DNA from: Mucilaginibacter sp. dw_454 | Lineage (GTDB): Bacteria > Bacteroidota > Bacteroidia > Sphingobacteriales > Sphingobacteriaceae | DNA length: 64,000 bases | Assembly (NCBI RefSeq): GCF_018449775.1 | Contig: NZ_JAAVVB010000005.1 | Location: 124,001-188,000 of the forward strand | Direction: 5' to 3' | Shown here: positions 1-9,102 of the stretch, one piece after another | Numbering within the stretch: position 1 is the stretch's first letter | How the letters are laid out: each line of letters opens with the position of its first letter | Notes under the pieces: generated by a model | The model's database searches: none | Told to the model about the DNA's origin: nothing | What the model saw: only the letters and a program-made list of their open reading frames with translations | Translations under genes and position numbers: made by a program

Positions 1-15
1 CTAATAACTCCATTA

Positions 16-1587
16 CTATTTGGTTTGCAGGTATTGTTTTAAGTTGGTTATAGTTTTAACACCAAGCTGCGCGGCTTGTTTTCTGCGCATCATCAAAGCG
101 TACGCGTTATTAAACCCAATAGGTTGTAACCATTTGATCTGGTAGCGTTTTTCAAATTCAGATTTTACGTAGTCATAAGTCTTTTCCTTATTGCCGGTCA
201 CCGCATCAATTTGTTGTTGCGATGGTTGTAAAATAGCCAGCAAGCCCGTGCCGGTATATTCCGGATACAGATCTATCTGGTTGTTGGCCATGGCATCAAA
301 ACAAATTTTAGTGCCACCCAGTCCGGTTTTGGTCGCTACATCATAATCAGTGTTTCCTTTGATCAGCATGCTGTACATGCCGGCCAAAATGTACTGCTCG
401 CCAAAAATTTTGGAGCCGATGCGCACAATGCCTGCGCTGCCGCCACGGTCTGGTTTGAATAAGTTGTGTGCCACCAAAAAATCTTTAGCTACCCGCTCGG
501 GGCTTTGGTGAAGATAGTCGGTGCGATAGTTTAAGTCGGTCATCACGCTATCATTTATTTTGCCGGCCAGTAAATTTAACGTCGATTCCAGTTGCGGGAA
601 TTTTTTGAGCGCATCGTCCCGCACAATCGGTGCGGCATAATATGGCGGGAAGATCTTTTTATCATCCTCTAAAACCACCAAATCGTAAGCTTTTAAGCGC
701 CCATCGGTTGAGTAGCCGCTGATGACATCCAGCTCTTTTTCAAAAGCCGCTTTGTACATTACCGCATCGCTGATCACAATGGTATGGATCTTCAAACCGT
801 ATTTGCTTTGCAAGCCCAGATTGCCGTCTTGCCTGCCCATAAATTCGGGTGTAAAACCGGCGGTCAATTTGCTGCCATAAGCCGTGGGGATAAAGTAAAA
901 GCAAGCCATAATCACCAAAATCGCAGGCAATACTTTAGCCGCAACTTTTAATTTTTTAAGGTTAAGATGCTGCAACAGCGAGAGCAGGAAATCAAACAAA
1001 ATAGCCAGCAAGGCGGCCGGAATAGCCCCCGCCAAAATCATATTGGTATTGTTGAGGGAGATGCCGCCGAAAATAAACTCGCCTAAGCCACCCGCGGCAA
1101 TGTACGACGCCAATGTTGCCACGCCCACATTAATGACCGTAGCGGTACGGATACCGGCCAATATCACCGGCATAGCCAACGGCAGCTCAACTTTAAATAG
1201 CAATTGCCATTTACTCATGCCCATAGCCACGGCGGCTTCTTTGACACTGTCGTCGACTCCTGTTATACCGGTAAAGGTATTTCTGATGATGGGCAATAAA
1301 GCATACAGCAGTAAAGCCACAATAGCTGGCTTGGGTCCAATACCCAATAGCGGGATCATAAAACCTAATAAGGCGATGCTAGGGATAGTCTGCAACACAC
1401 CAGCAATACCCAATACCGGACCTGAAAACTTTTTCCGGCGTGCAATGAAAATGCCTAAGGGCAGACCCACCAAAACCGCAATAATGAGCGAAATAAATGT
1501 CAACCCGATATGCTGCAGGGTTTGCGTGAGCAGCTTGTCGCTTTGCTGGGCCATGAACTGCCAGAGGGTTTGTTGCTGCTCATTCAT
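16..1587 (-). CDS. Osmoprotectant (glycine betaine/choline) ABC transporter, permease fused to substrate-binding protein
   Basis: Membrane and ligand-binding component of an OpuC/ProU-type importer for compatible solutes. Residues about 20-215 carry several hydrophobic helices and a BPD_transp_1-like permease core. From about 235 to the end the protein resembles the OpuAC ligand-binding fold, with the segment ending GLGGTKICFDAMANNQIDLY followed by PEYTGTGLL. In many bacteria these are two genes; here one 523-residue chain holds both, so the binding domain is tethered to the outer face of the membrane. It overlaps the ATPase gene upstream by 8 bp, so the two are co-transcribed. The exact ligand cannot be told from sequence. 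Confidence 0.9.
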   Translation of the reverse strand: MNEQQQTLWQFMAQQSDKLLTQTLQHIGLTFISLIIAVLVGLPLGIFIARRKKFSGPVLGIAGVLQTIPSIALLGFMIPLLGIGPKPAIVALLLYALLPIIRNTFTGITGVDDSVKEAAVAMGMSKWQLLFKVELPLAMPVILAGIRTATVINVGVATLASYIAAGGLGEFIFGGISLNNTNMILAGAIPAALLAILFDFLLSLLQHLNLKKLKVAAKVLPAILVIMACFYFIPTAYGSKLTAGFTPEFMGRQDGNLGLQSKYGLKIHTIVISDAVMYKAAFEKELDVISGYSTDGRLKAYDLVVLEDDKKIFPPYYAAPIVRDDALKKFPQLESTLNLLAGKINDSVMTDLNYRTDYLHQSPERVAKDFLVAHNLFKPDRGGSAGIVRIGSKIFGEQYILAGMYSMLIKGNTDYDVATKTGLGGTKICFDAMANNQIDLYPEYTGTGLLAILQPSQQQIDAVTGNKEKTYDYVKSEFEKRYQIKWLQPIGFNNAYALMMRRKQAAQLGVKTITNLKQYLQTK

Positions 1588-2536
1588 GCGCGTGCCGTTT
1601 TTTGTATTGATAAAATGCCGACATTAAGTCTTCAAAACCAAGGTCAGTCTTTTTCTTGTTTTGGTCGATGATATGCAGATTCTCTGTCTTAGAAAACTTG
1701 AACCCTTCCAACACATGCCATAAAGAAACATCGGCAGCTAACGATTCGCCATGCAATTCAAAAACGCCTTCGGTAGCGACTAAATCTTTGAGTTTTATCG
1801 CCTTAAATTCCAACTGCAAACGCTGATCTTTCAAAAAATCCCGCACAAAATCATTTTCCGGTTTAAACAACAGCTCGGCAGGTGTGCCATTCTGCACAAT
1901 TTTGCCCTTATCCATCAAACAGATCCTATCGCCCAGCTCAAATGCTTCCTGCACGTCATGCGTCACCATGATGATGGTTTTGCGTTTCAGCTCATCCAAT
2001 GCTTTAAACTCTTGCTGAATTTTTGAGCGGGTTACGGTGTCCAAGGCACCAAAGGGTTCGTCCATTAATAGCACCGCCGGGTCGGTAACTAATGCCCTTG
2101 CTAAACCGACGCGCTGCTGCTGACCGCCGCTGAGCTCGTTAGGATAAGCGCTCAGGTATTTCTTATCGAGATGCAGTTTTTCCAATAATTCGCTAACGCG
2201 ATGTTCGGTTTGCTTTTTGTCCCATTTTAGGAGTTGGGGTACAATAGCGATATTCTCGGCCACTGTATAGTGCGGAAAAAGTCCGTTGTTTTGCAACACA
2301 TAACCAATGCCGCGGCGTAGGATCTCAGGCTGCTGGTCCAGAATGTTTTGGCCGTTGATGAAGACCTTGCCACGATCGGGTTCGATCAGCCGGTTGATCA
2401 TTTTAAGCGTCGTGGTTTTGCCACAGCCGCTGGTGCCCAGCAAGATCAGGTTCTCACCCTCAGCCACCTCGAACGAGATGTCATCGACAGCCTTAGTTTT
2501 ATTAAACGACTTGCTTAAATGGTCAACCTTTATCAT
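1580..2536 (-). CDS. Osmoprotectant ABC transporter ATP-binding protein
   Basis: Cytoplasmic ATPase energising the fused permease/binding protein encoded just downstream. Visible motifs: Walker A GTSGCGKTT near residue 35, signature LSGGQQQRVGLARAL, Walker B VLLMDEPFGALD, and the switch histidine in MVTHDVQEAFELGD. Length is 318 residues. The ABC core is followed by about 80 residues that do not show the tandem CBS pair of classical OpuA/ProV, so osmotic gating by CBS is not evident. It starts 6 bp after the flavin disulfide reductase ends, forming a three-gene operon. Confidence 0.93.
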   Translation of the reverse strand: MIKVDHLSKSFNKTKAVDDISFEVAEGENLILLGTSGCGKTTTLKMINRLIEPDRGKVFINGQNILDQQPEILRRGIGYVLQNNGLFPHYTVAENIAIVPQLLKWDKKQTEHRVSELLEKLHLDKKYLSAYPNELSGGQQQRVGLARALVTDPAVLLMDEPFGALDTVTRSKIQQEFKALDELKRKTIIMVTHDVQEAFELGDRICLMDKGKIVQNGTPAELLFKPENDFVRDFLKDQRLQLEFKAIKLKDLVATEGVFELHGESLAADVSLWHVLEGFKFSKTENLHIIDQNKKKTDLGFEDLMSAFYQYKKRHAHE

Positions 2537-2542
2537 AGGGGA

Positions 2543-3937
2543 TCAATCTTCAACACGCATAAATAAATTATTGAGCGACTCTGAATACAAGGGATGCGCA
2601 AATACGCAATACCTGATCCGGTCGTAAGTAATACCACCCTCTATAGCCATTTGCAATACCGACATGATCTCGCCGCCCTCCTGGCCCAATATGGCCGCGC
2701 CCAAAATCTTTTTAGTTTTCCGGTCGACAATGGCTTTCATGAAGCCACGCGTATCGCCGGTTTCGACCGCCCTTGCCACATGTGCCATGGGTAACTTGGC
2801 TACAATGTAATCCAGCTTTTGCTCCTTAGCCTCCTGCTCACTAATGCCGACGCGACCCAGTTGCGGATCGGTAAACATGCAGTAAGGTATTGGGCGGTCG
2901 GCAGTGGTGTAATTATGTTTTTCTATGAGGTTACGGTACACGATGGTATAATCGTTATAGGCAATGTGGGTAAATGCAGGTCCGCCGGTAACATCGCCCA
3001 AAGCATAAATACCTTTAACGTTGGTCTCAAGCTTGCCATTTACTTTGATGTAGCCTTTATCATCTAACTTCACGCCGGTTTTATCCAGGCCTAAAGTATC
3101 TGTGTTGGGTATACGACCAACAGCCACCAGCACGTGGCTGAATTTCTCTTTCTTCTCGTGCCCCGCATTTTTGATCGTAGCGGTGATCTTGCCTTTTTTG
3201 CCTTGCTTAAACTTAACTGCTTGCGATCCGGTTTGGATATTGATATCCTCCAAAGCCAGGATCTTGCGCACCTCAATCGAAATATCCTCATCCTCTCGCC
3301 TAAGTAAACGTGCTGATTTTTCCAGTATAGTTACCTTGCTGCCAAACCTTCTGAACATCTGCCCAAACTCTAACCCAATATAATTACCGCCGATTACCAG
3401 CAGGTTATCAGGCACTTTATCCAGTTCTAATATGGAGGTCGAGGTTAGATAATCTATATCGTTCAAACCCTCAATTTCGGGAATAAAAGTTTTGGTGCCT
3501 ACGTTCAGAAAGATCCAGTCGGCTTTTAATAATTTTGCGCCGCTACCGTCTTTAAGCGCTACGGATATGGTTTTAACATCAGTAAATACTGCCTCGCCAA
3601 AAATTACATCAAGGTTTGGCGTTTCTTCGGCGTTTTTGGTGCCACCATTGCGGGCGTGGATGACGATGTCGTCCTTGCGCTTTTTAATGGTCGCCATATC
3701 CACCTTAAAGTTTTTGATGGTGACACCCAGGGCCGCGCTATTGGCTGCCATATAAGCCATTTTAGCCGATGCCACCCAGGTTTTGGTAGGTGTACAGCCA
3801 TCATTAACACAGGTGCCTCCTATCCATCGTTTTTCAATCAATGCGGTTTTTTTGCCGGCTTGGGCCAGTTTTTTGGCTAAGGGTAACCCCGCCTGGCCTG
3901 CGCCTATTATTATTGCATCGTATTGTTTTGGCTTCAT
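2543..3937 (-). CDS. FAD-dependent pyridine nucleotide-disulfide oxidoreductase, mercuric reductase-like
   Basis: Flavoprotein of the class I disulfide reductase family (464 residues). It has an N-terminal FAD-binding GAGQAGLPLAKKLAQAGKK, the redox-active pair in GGTCVNDGCTPTK, an NAD(P)-binding GGNYIGLEFGQ, the FAD segment GIYALGDVTGGPAFTH, and a C-terminal dimerisation domain ending near FAHPLYSESLNN. There is no N-terminal HMA domain and no C-terminal vicinal cysteine pair as in true MerA, so mercury reduction is unlikely; related proteins are usually annotated mercuric reductase-like or lipoamide dehydrogenase-like. First gene of the operon with the osmoprotectant ABC transporter. A TATCTTTA-like element about 25 bp upstream could be the promoter. 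Confidence 0.88.
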   Translation of the reverse strand: MKPKQYDAIIIGAGQAGLPLAKKLAQAGKKTALIEKRWIGGTCVNDGCTPTKTWVASAKMAYMAANSAALGVTIKNFKVDMATIKKRKDDIVIHARNGGTKNAEETPNLDVIFGEAVFTDVKTISVALKDGSGAKLLKADWIFLNVGTKTFIPEIEGLNDIDYLTSTSILELDKVPDNLLVIGGNYIGLEFGQMFRRFGSKVTILEKSARLLRREDEDISIEVRKILALEDINIQTGSQAVKFKQGKKGKITATIKNAGHEKKEKFSHVLVAVGRIPNTDTLGLDKTGVKLDDKGYIKVNGKLETNVKGIYALGDVTGGPAFTHIAYNDYTIVYRNLIEKHNYTTADRPIPYCMFTDPQLGRVGISEQEAKEQKLDYIVAKLPMAHVARAVETGDTRGFMKAIVDRKTKKILGAAILGQEGGEIMSVLQMAIEGGITYDRIRYCVFAHPLYSESLNNLFMRVED

Positions 3938-4093
3938 AAATAGCGGCTGTGGTGTTTATATAAAGATAAATGTTATTAACTGCTTTATAATGCCTGAGAC
4001 CGCTTTTTGTTTGCTTTTATAGGGCGAATTGTCTGCCGAAAATCAGCATAAATATTTTTTTTAAAGATTTTTTTAATATTAGCATTAAAGGTA

Positions 4094-4101
4094 TATCTTT
4101 G
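4094..4101 (+). promoter_or_regulatory. Bacteroidota -7 promoter element of tRNA-Glu
   Basis: TATCTTTG matches the Bacteroidota -7 consensus TAnnTTTG exactly and lies 33 bp upstream of the tRNA-Glu gene. The -33 region is only an AT-rich stretch. Confidence 0.6.
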
Positions 4102-4134
4102 CAATCCCAAAATAAGGGAAACCATTTCAAAAAT

Positions 4135-4206
4135 GGCCCGTTCGTCTAGGGGTTAGGACAGGAGATTTTCATTCTTCAAACAGGGGTTCGATTCCCCTAC
4201 GGGCTA
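4135..4206 (+). tRNA. tRNA-Glu (anticodon TTC)
   Basis: A 72-nt cloverleaf. Acceptor arm GGCCCGT pairs with ACGGGCT (with a terminal G-T pair), anticodon stem GGAGA/TCTTC encloses a TTTTCAT loop giving anticodon TTC, and the T-arm is GGGG TTCGATT CCCC-like. The CCA end is not encoded. An intrinsic terminator follows immediately. Confidence 0.95.
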
Positions 4207-4208
4207 CT

Positions 4209-4244
4209 AAAGGAAACAAACGATATCGTTTGTTTCCTTTTTTT
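4209..4244 (+). terminator. Intrinsic terminator after tRNA-Glu
   Basis: A 32-nt perfect palindrome (arms of AAAGGAAACAAACG around ATAT) followed by T residues. Its symmetry means it would also stop transcription from the other strand. Confidence 0.85.
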
Positions 4245-4471
4245 ATACCCATAAATATTTGGCGCACGATTGGTTAAGACCAAATCCTATTTAGTTCGAT
4301 ATTTTCCGATAAAATTTGGCGATCCCCCCTTTTGCGGCAGTGCAAAAGATTTCAGGCTATATATTGAAGGGACGGTTTCATATCAACCGGCTTGAATATA
4401 ATATTGGACCGGACAATTCCATTGATAAAAAGGTGGAGATTGTGACCTGACGATCTTGTTGGAATAAATAG

Positions 4472-5161
4472 TTATTTCCCGTTGATCAGTCTAGCCATTA
4501 AAAATGCTGCACCGGCAGCAAGGGTTCCGATCACCACCACTTTCAGAGCACCACTGAAGGCCGGTTGACCGGTCATCTTACTTTTAAAATAACCAAATAT
4601 GAAAAGGCAGATGAGGGTAATGATACAGGAATAATAAAGCGCCGTATGCGCATCTCTGACAAAGAAATATGGCGACAAGGGTATGATCCCCCCAACGATA
4701 TAGGATATCCCTATAGTGATGGCGCTTTTGGTAGCGCGGTTGGGATGCGGTTCTTCCAGGCCAAGTTCATAACGCATCATGAAGTCAACCCATTTATCCT
4801 TATCCTTTGCCATTTCCTCGGCAATTTGAGTCTGCAGGTTCTCCGATAAACCAAATCCGGCAAAAACTTCTTTGACCTCTGCTTTTTCCTGTTCAGGAAC
4901 ACGCTCCACCTCATTGTACTCCCGTTGAAGTTCGGAGCGATAATGGTCTGCTTCCGTTCGTCCGGCCAAAAAACCGCCAAGCCCCATGGCAATGGAACCA
5001 GCCACAATTTCTGCTATCCCGGCGGTAACAACCAATCCCGAAGAGCTGACCGCCCCGCTTAGTCCTGCCGCCAGCGCAAATGGTACCGTTAAGCCGTCAG
5101 ACATACCGATAACTATATCCCTGATGGTTTCTGAGCTGGTAACGTGTTGTTCGTGATGCAT
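4472..5161 (-). CDS. VIT1/CCC1 family metal transporter
   Basis: Integral membrane protein of 229 residues resembling the vacuolar iron transporter family, which moves Fe2+ or Mn2+ across membranes in plants and yeast. Helix 1 carries the family signature VIGMSDGLTVPFALAAGLSG; the second helix holds IVAGSIAMGLGGFLAGRTEADHY, followed by an acidic cytoplasmic stretch rich in Glu (about residues 75-125) in the position of the metal-binding domain; three more helices follow. It is monocistronic, with 227 bp of featureless AT-rich sequence between it and the tRNA-Glu terminator. The direction and the ion are not determined. Confidence 0.85.
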   Translation of the reverse strand: MHHEQHVTSSETIRDIVIGMSDGLTVPFALAAGLSGAVSSSGLVVTAGIAEIVAGSIAMGLGGFLAGRTEADHYRSELQREYNEVERVPEQEKAEVKEVFAGFGLSENLQTQIAEEMAKDKDKWVDFMMRYELGLEEPHPNRATKSAITIGISYIVGGIIPLSPYFFVRDAHTALYYSCIITLICLFIFGYFKSKMTGQPAFSGALKVVVIGTLAAGAAFLMARLINGK

Positions 5162-5378
5162 GGTTGAATTAAATAAATCGGATGAGTTTGCTTATCACAG
5201 ACTTTTCTACAAATCGCAAAAATATATCTCCATTATGTAGGCATTCTGAAGTTAGGCACTTTTTTCGAGATAAAAGACAATTTGTAATTTGTTTAATTAT
5301 CAATCGTTTACATTTAAAACATAAGCATGATCTCCATGTAGTAGAGTCATGACAGTTCCTAAAAAAACAAAAGAACTA

Positions 5379-6386
5379 CTAAAGCTCAACTATAGCCTTA
5401 ATAACTTTGGTTTGTGGGTCAAGCCAGCTTTTGAAATCTCTGGTTACTTCATCAAATTTTACCCTGTGTGTAATGTAATTAGAGGGATCAACCAATTTGT
5501 TTTTCATGGCTGATATTACATGATCAAAATCCTCGCGCGTGGCATTTCGGCTGCTCATCAATGTTGCTTCTCTTTTATGAAATTCTGGATGGCTAAAGCT
5601 TATCTCGCCTTTCTGTAAACCAATTAAAACAAATCGTGCTCCATGCGCCATATATTGAAATGCATTGTTAATGGCTTTTTGGCTGCCGGTAGCATCTATG
5701 ATAACTGTGGGCATATCTCCGCCTGTAATTGCTTGCAAACGTGCAGTAACATTGTCTTTAAGAGCGTTGATGGTATGATCAACTTTTAATTTTTCTTTGC
5801 AAAAGTCTAGCCGTTGTTCGTTAATGTCTAAAGCTATTACTTTACCACCCGCTATGCGGGCAAACTCCATAGTGCCTAACCCGATCGGGCCTGCACCGAC
5901 AATTAACACAAATTCACCTTTTGTAATAGCAGCGCGTCGAACGCCATGGGCCCCAATTGCAAGTGGTTCAACTAACGCCAACTCATCTAAACTTAAACCT
6001 TGTGCCGGTAATACCAATCGTGTAGGAACCTGTATAAATTCTGCCATGCCGCCGTCGGTGTGTACACCGAGTACTTGAATGTTTGAGCAGCAATTGGGTT
6101 TACCCATGCGGCAGGCCAGGCAGGTCTGGCAATTGATATATGGAATGACGGTGACGATGTCACCCGATTGAAAATCGCTGGTAGAAATTACTATCTCGGC
6201 AGCCAATTCATGACCCAATACCCTTGGATAATTGAAGTAAGGTTGCGTTCCCTCGAAAGCATGAAGATCAGTACCGCAAATGCCTATTCGACGGACCCTT
6301 AAAAGGGTGTTGCCTTCTGATGGTTCGGGCTTTAGACGATCTGCATATATCAGCTTTCCGGGTTCTTCGCAAATAAGTGTTTTCAT
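5379..6386 (-). CDS. Zinc-dependent alcohol/polyol dehydrogenase (MDR family)
   Basis: Medium-chain dehydrogenase of 335 residues, probably oxidising a sugar or sugar-acid alcohol. Catalytic zinc site: GICGTDLHAF and the GHE of VLGHELAAEI. Structural zinc: CQTCLACRMGKPNCC with the C-x2-C-x2-C-x7-C pattern. Rossmann motif VGAGPIGLGTMEFARIAGG with an acidic residue at the end of the second strand (ALDIN), which favours NAD+ over NADP+. Last gene of the minus-strand sugar operon, 12 bp after the xylanase. L-threonine 3-dehydrogenase or L-fuconate/galactonate dehydrogenase-like roles are possible; the exact substrate is unknown. Confidence 0.88.
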   Translation of the reverse strand: MKTLICEEPGKLIYADRLKPEPSEGNTLLRVRRIGICGTDLHAFEGTQPYFNYPRVLGHELAAEIVISTSDFQSGDIVTVIPYINCQTCLACRMGKPNCCSNIQVLGVHTDGGMAEFIQVPTRLVLPAQGLSLDELALVEPLAIGAHGVRRAAITKGEFVLIVGAGPIGLGTMEFARIAGGKVIALDINEQRLDFCKEKLKVDHTINALKDNVTARLQAITGGDMPTVIIDATGSQKAINNAFQYMAHGARFVLIGLQKGEISFSHPEFHKREATLMSSRNATREDFDHVISAMKNKLVDPSNYITHRVKFDEVTRDFKSWLDPQTKVIKAIVEL

Positions 6387-6398
6387 GACATCTATTTT

Positions 6399-7469
6399 TT
6401 AAAACTGCGTAACTTTCCAATATGCAGCTTTCGGTTTTAAAGATTGGTCAAAAAGAAGAGGATAGTTTTTTCGCCCGGGTACGGGAAAGTTATTCAGCCA
6501 GGAAGACCGGTCGGAAAGATTCCAGAAAGTAACGCCAGTCAGTTCTTTTTTAAACTCCCTAAAAACTTCAAACACTCGTTGGTATTGCTCCGCCTGGCGC
6601 TGCTCTGCGGCAGCTGCGGGTATTCGTTCGTCATTGCTTGTAAAGACCGAAATGTCCAACTCGGTTATTTGCACCTGAAGTCCCAATGAGGCGTATTTTT
6701 TTATTGTTGCAATTAAGTTTTCGGTTGATGGCTTATTTAGCGACCAATGTGCCTGCAACCCGACGGCATTAATGGGTACTCCGTCAGCTAACAACTGTTT
6801 AAGGAGTCGGTAAATTCGTTCCCTTTTTTGGGGCTGTTCGGTATTGTAATCATTGTAAAACAAAATAGCATCGGGGTCGGCTTCGTGTGCATATTGAAAT
6901 GCTTTTGCAATAAAGTCCTCTCCGCATATCTGGTACCACAAAGAGTTTCGCAAGAGTTGGCTGTCATCGTCAGCCACAGCCTCATTTACCACGTCCCAGG
7001 CATATATTTTGCCTTTATAACGACCAACAACCTGGTAAATATGATCTTTCAGCCGTTGCAGTAATACTGTTTTACTAACCAGCTTTCCATTTCCGTCGTA
7101 AAAAAACCATTTGGGTGTTTGGTTGTGCCAACATAAGTTATGCCCCCTTATTTTCAAATGGTGTTGCTGGGCAAAGTTGACAATCAAATCGGCATCCCGC
7201 CAGTTGTAACGACCCTCTTCCGGGTGTATAGGCCCCATTTTCATGGCATTTTCGGGTGTTAGGCTATTAAACTCTTGCAGAATTAACGCAGTCTGCGCCG
7301 AGTCTTTTAATTGATTAGCGCTAACGGCTACTCCTATGGGGAAATACTGCTGATAATAATCTTTAAGCCCCTTTGAAGAATAAGGCTGTTGTGCTGCTGC
7401 ATTTATAGTAATAACGAGTATTAGAACACCCGTCAGTAACACCCGGGTGCCGATAGCATCTTGCCTCAT
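6399..7469 (-). CDS. Secreted endo-1,4-beta-xylanase, GH10
   Basis: Retaining GH10 TIM-barrel xylanase. An upstream start at 7658 would overlap the fucosidase by nearly 190 bp with non-family sequence. The ATG at 7469 gives a proper signal peptide (MRQDAIGTRVLLTG to INAAAQQ) and begins 2 bp after the fucosidase stop, so I choose it (356 residues). Family marks: LTPENAMKMGPIHPEEGRYNW, the conserved RGHNLCWHNQTPKWFF, the acid/base Glu in WDVVNEAVADD, and the nucleophile Glu in VQITELDISV. Exported by Sec to periplasm or outside, where it would cut xylan or related beta-1,4-linked chains. Confidence 0.9.
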   Translation of the reverse strand: MRQDAIGTRVLLTGVLILVITINAAAQQPYSSKGLKDYYQQYFPIGVAVSANQLKDSAQTALILQEFNSLTPENAMKMGPIHPEEGRYNWRDADLIVNFAQQHHLKIRGHNLCWHNQTPKWFFYDGNGKLVSKTVLLQRLKDHIYQVVGRYKGKIYAWDVVNEAVADDDSQLLRNSLWYQICGEDFIAKAFQYAHEADPDAILFYNDYNTEQPQKRERIYRLLKQLLADGVPINAVGLQAHWSLNKPSTENLIATIKKYASLGLQVQITELDISVFTSNDERIPAAAAEQRQAEQYQRVFEVFREFKKELTGVTFWNLSDRSSWLNNFPVPGRKNYPLLFDQSLKPKAAYWKVTQF

Positions 7470-7471
7470 TT

Positions 7472-9100
7472 TTAGCTTTCTATTTTTAGCACAAAGGCGC
7501 TTTTGCCGGGTGCCTGGTCCGGTAAATTTACGGTTAATCCGGCAGAATTTTGCCCGAAATCTAAGGTCTGTCCATGACCCAATAAACTCACCTTTTGTAC
7601 CTTGGCTGTTGTGTTGGTATTGAGTGTTTTTATAAGCGTAGTTTTGTCGGTGGGCCAACCCAATAGGGTGGCATAAAGCGTTTTGCCATTGGTAACAAAG
7701 CGCATATCCGCCGCTCCGAAAGGTTTGCCTTTGCCCTCATTAAAACCTTGCGCACTTAGCGGCGCCGTTGATTCCATGGCCGGGCCTTCGCCGTAAACTT
7801 TCCATGGCCGGGTGCCGTAAATACTTTCGCTGTTTATTTGCATCCATGCGGCAATCTCTTCAACTACAGCGCGTTCTTTGTCATCAATAGTGCCATCGCC
7901 ACGCACCGGGATATTTAACATCAGGTTACCATTTTTGCTCACTACATCAATCAACGTATGTATCACAGTTTTGGCGCTTTTATATTGATTATGATCGTAA
8001 ATGCGACGGTCATAATGCCAGCCGCCAATGCAGGTATCAGTTTGCCAGGGTTGTGCCTCAATCTGGTTGCTTTGGCCGCGTTCAATATCCCACACCATAC
8101 ATTTACGTTGTTGCTCGTCCAATATTTTGCCAAAAACTACCGCATCCAACTTGCCGTGTTTTTTAATATTGGTATTATATAGATGAGCGGCAATGCGTAA
8201 ACCAACATCACTGGCGGGCCATAGTGGCAAAGCGGTATCATCAAAATAAACAAACTCCGGCCCGTATTTATCAATTAACGCTACGGTGCGGTTATAAAAC
8301 TTTTCGCAATAAGCTTTTGATGGCGGGGTTACGCCATTGCCCCAGTTCCACTGGCGATGGATCATGCCATCGTCTAAACTGTTTTGGCTTAGGGGATGGT
8401 TCTGCGCGTACAGATCTTGCGGGTCTTCGCCATCCCACCATTTACCGGTGCCGTCAGCTGCAGTAGCTTTCCCGTCATAAGATATCCCGGCTAAGGGGCC
8501 ATTCTTATCTGCCCGCTGCGCGGTTTCCATCCAGCTCCAGGCATGGGCGGCATGAACACTTACGCCAAATCTTAAATCGTGTTGTTTCGCTGCTTTGGCC
8601 CAACCGCCTACCAGGTCTTTTTTGGGACCCATGCGGGTCGAGTTCCATTTTTGATATTTGCTGTCATACAGATCAAAATTATCGTGGTGATTTGCCAGCG
8701 CCATGAAATATTTTGCTCCTGCTTTTTTATATAAACCAAGCAGTTCTTGCGGGTCCCAGTTTTCTGCTTTCCACTCATGGATAACATCTTTAAAACCAAA
8801 TTTTGAAGGATGTCCGTACTTTTCGCAATGGTATTTGTATTGATCGCTGCCTTCCTGGTACATTCCTCGTGCATACCAGTCACCCCGTTCGGGTTGGCAC
8901 TGCGGCCCCCAATGCGCCCACATGCCAAACTTTGCATCGCGGAACCAATCTGGTACTTGATATTGGGTTAACGAATCCCAGGTGGGCTGAAAAGGTCCGG
9001 CTGCGTAAGGTGCTTTTAATAGTCGGCCTGCATAACTTTTTGAAAGATATAAAGATGACACGCCGGCGGCTATGCCTTTTATTAAAGTTCTTCTTTCCAT
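7472..9100 (-). CDS. Alpha-L-fucosidase, GH29
   Basis: Exo-acting fucosidase of 542 residues. The N-terminus MERRTLIKGIAAGVSS resembles a twin-arginine-like export signal, though the motif is imperfect. Catalytic-domain signs: WFRDAKFGMWAHWGPQCQPE near the start, YFMALANHHDNFDLY, and the nucleophile Asp in EFVYFDDTALPLW. A C-terminal beta domain follows from about residue 440. It begins 2 bp after the Gfo/Idh/MocA gene stops and is followed 2 bp later by the xylanase, so these are tightly co-transcribed. The pairing suggests attack on a fucosylated xylan or xyloglucan-like glycan. Confidence 0.9.
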   Translation of the reverse strand: MERRTLIKGIAAGVSSLYLSKSYAGRLLKAPYAAGPFQPTWDSLTQYQVPDWFRDAKFGMWAHWGPQCQPERGDWYARGMYQEGSDQYKYHCEKYGHPSKFGFKDVIHEWKAENWDPQELLGLYKKAGAKYFMALANHHDNFDLYDSKYQKWNSTRMGPKKDLVGGWAKAAKQHDLRFGVSVHAAHAWSWMETAQRADKNGPLAGISYDGKATAADGTGKWWDGEDPQDLYAQNHPLSQNSLDDGMIHRQWNWGNGVTPPSKAYCEKFYNRTVALIDKYGPEFVYFDDTALPLWPASDVGLRIAAHLYNTNIKKHGKLDAVVFGKILDEQQRKCMVWDIERGQSNQIEAQPWQTDTCIGGWHYDRRIYDHNQYKSAKTVIHTLIDVVSKNGNLMLNIPVRGDGTIDDKERAVVEEIAAWMQINSESIYGTRPWKVYGEGPAMESTAPLSAQGFNEGKGKPFGAADMRFVTNGKTLYATLLGWPTDKTTLIKTLNTNTTAKVQKVSLLGHGQTLDFGQNSAGLTVNLPDQAPGKSAFVLKIES

Positions 9101-9102
9101 AA

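Noticed and set aside
2543..3937. Mercury resistance gene merA
   Set aside because: Lacks the N-terminal HMA domain and C-terminal vicinal Cys; no other mer genes nearby.
7470..7658. Upstream start for the GH10 xylanase
   Set aside because: Adds unrelated sequence overlapping the fucosidase; ATG 7469 begins a signal peptide.
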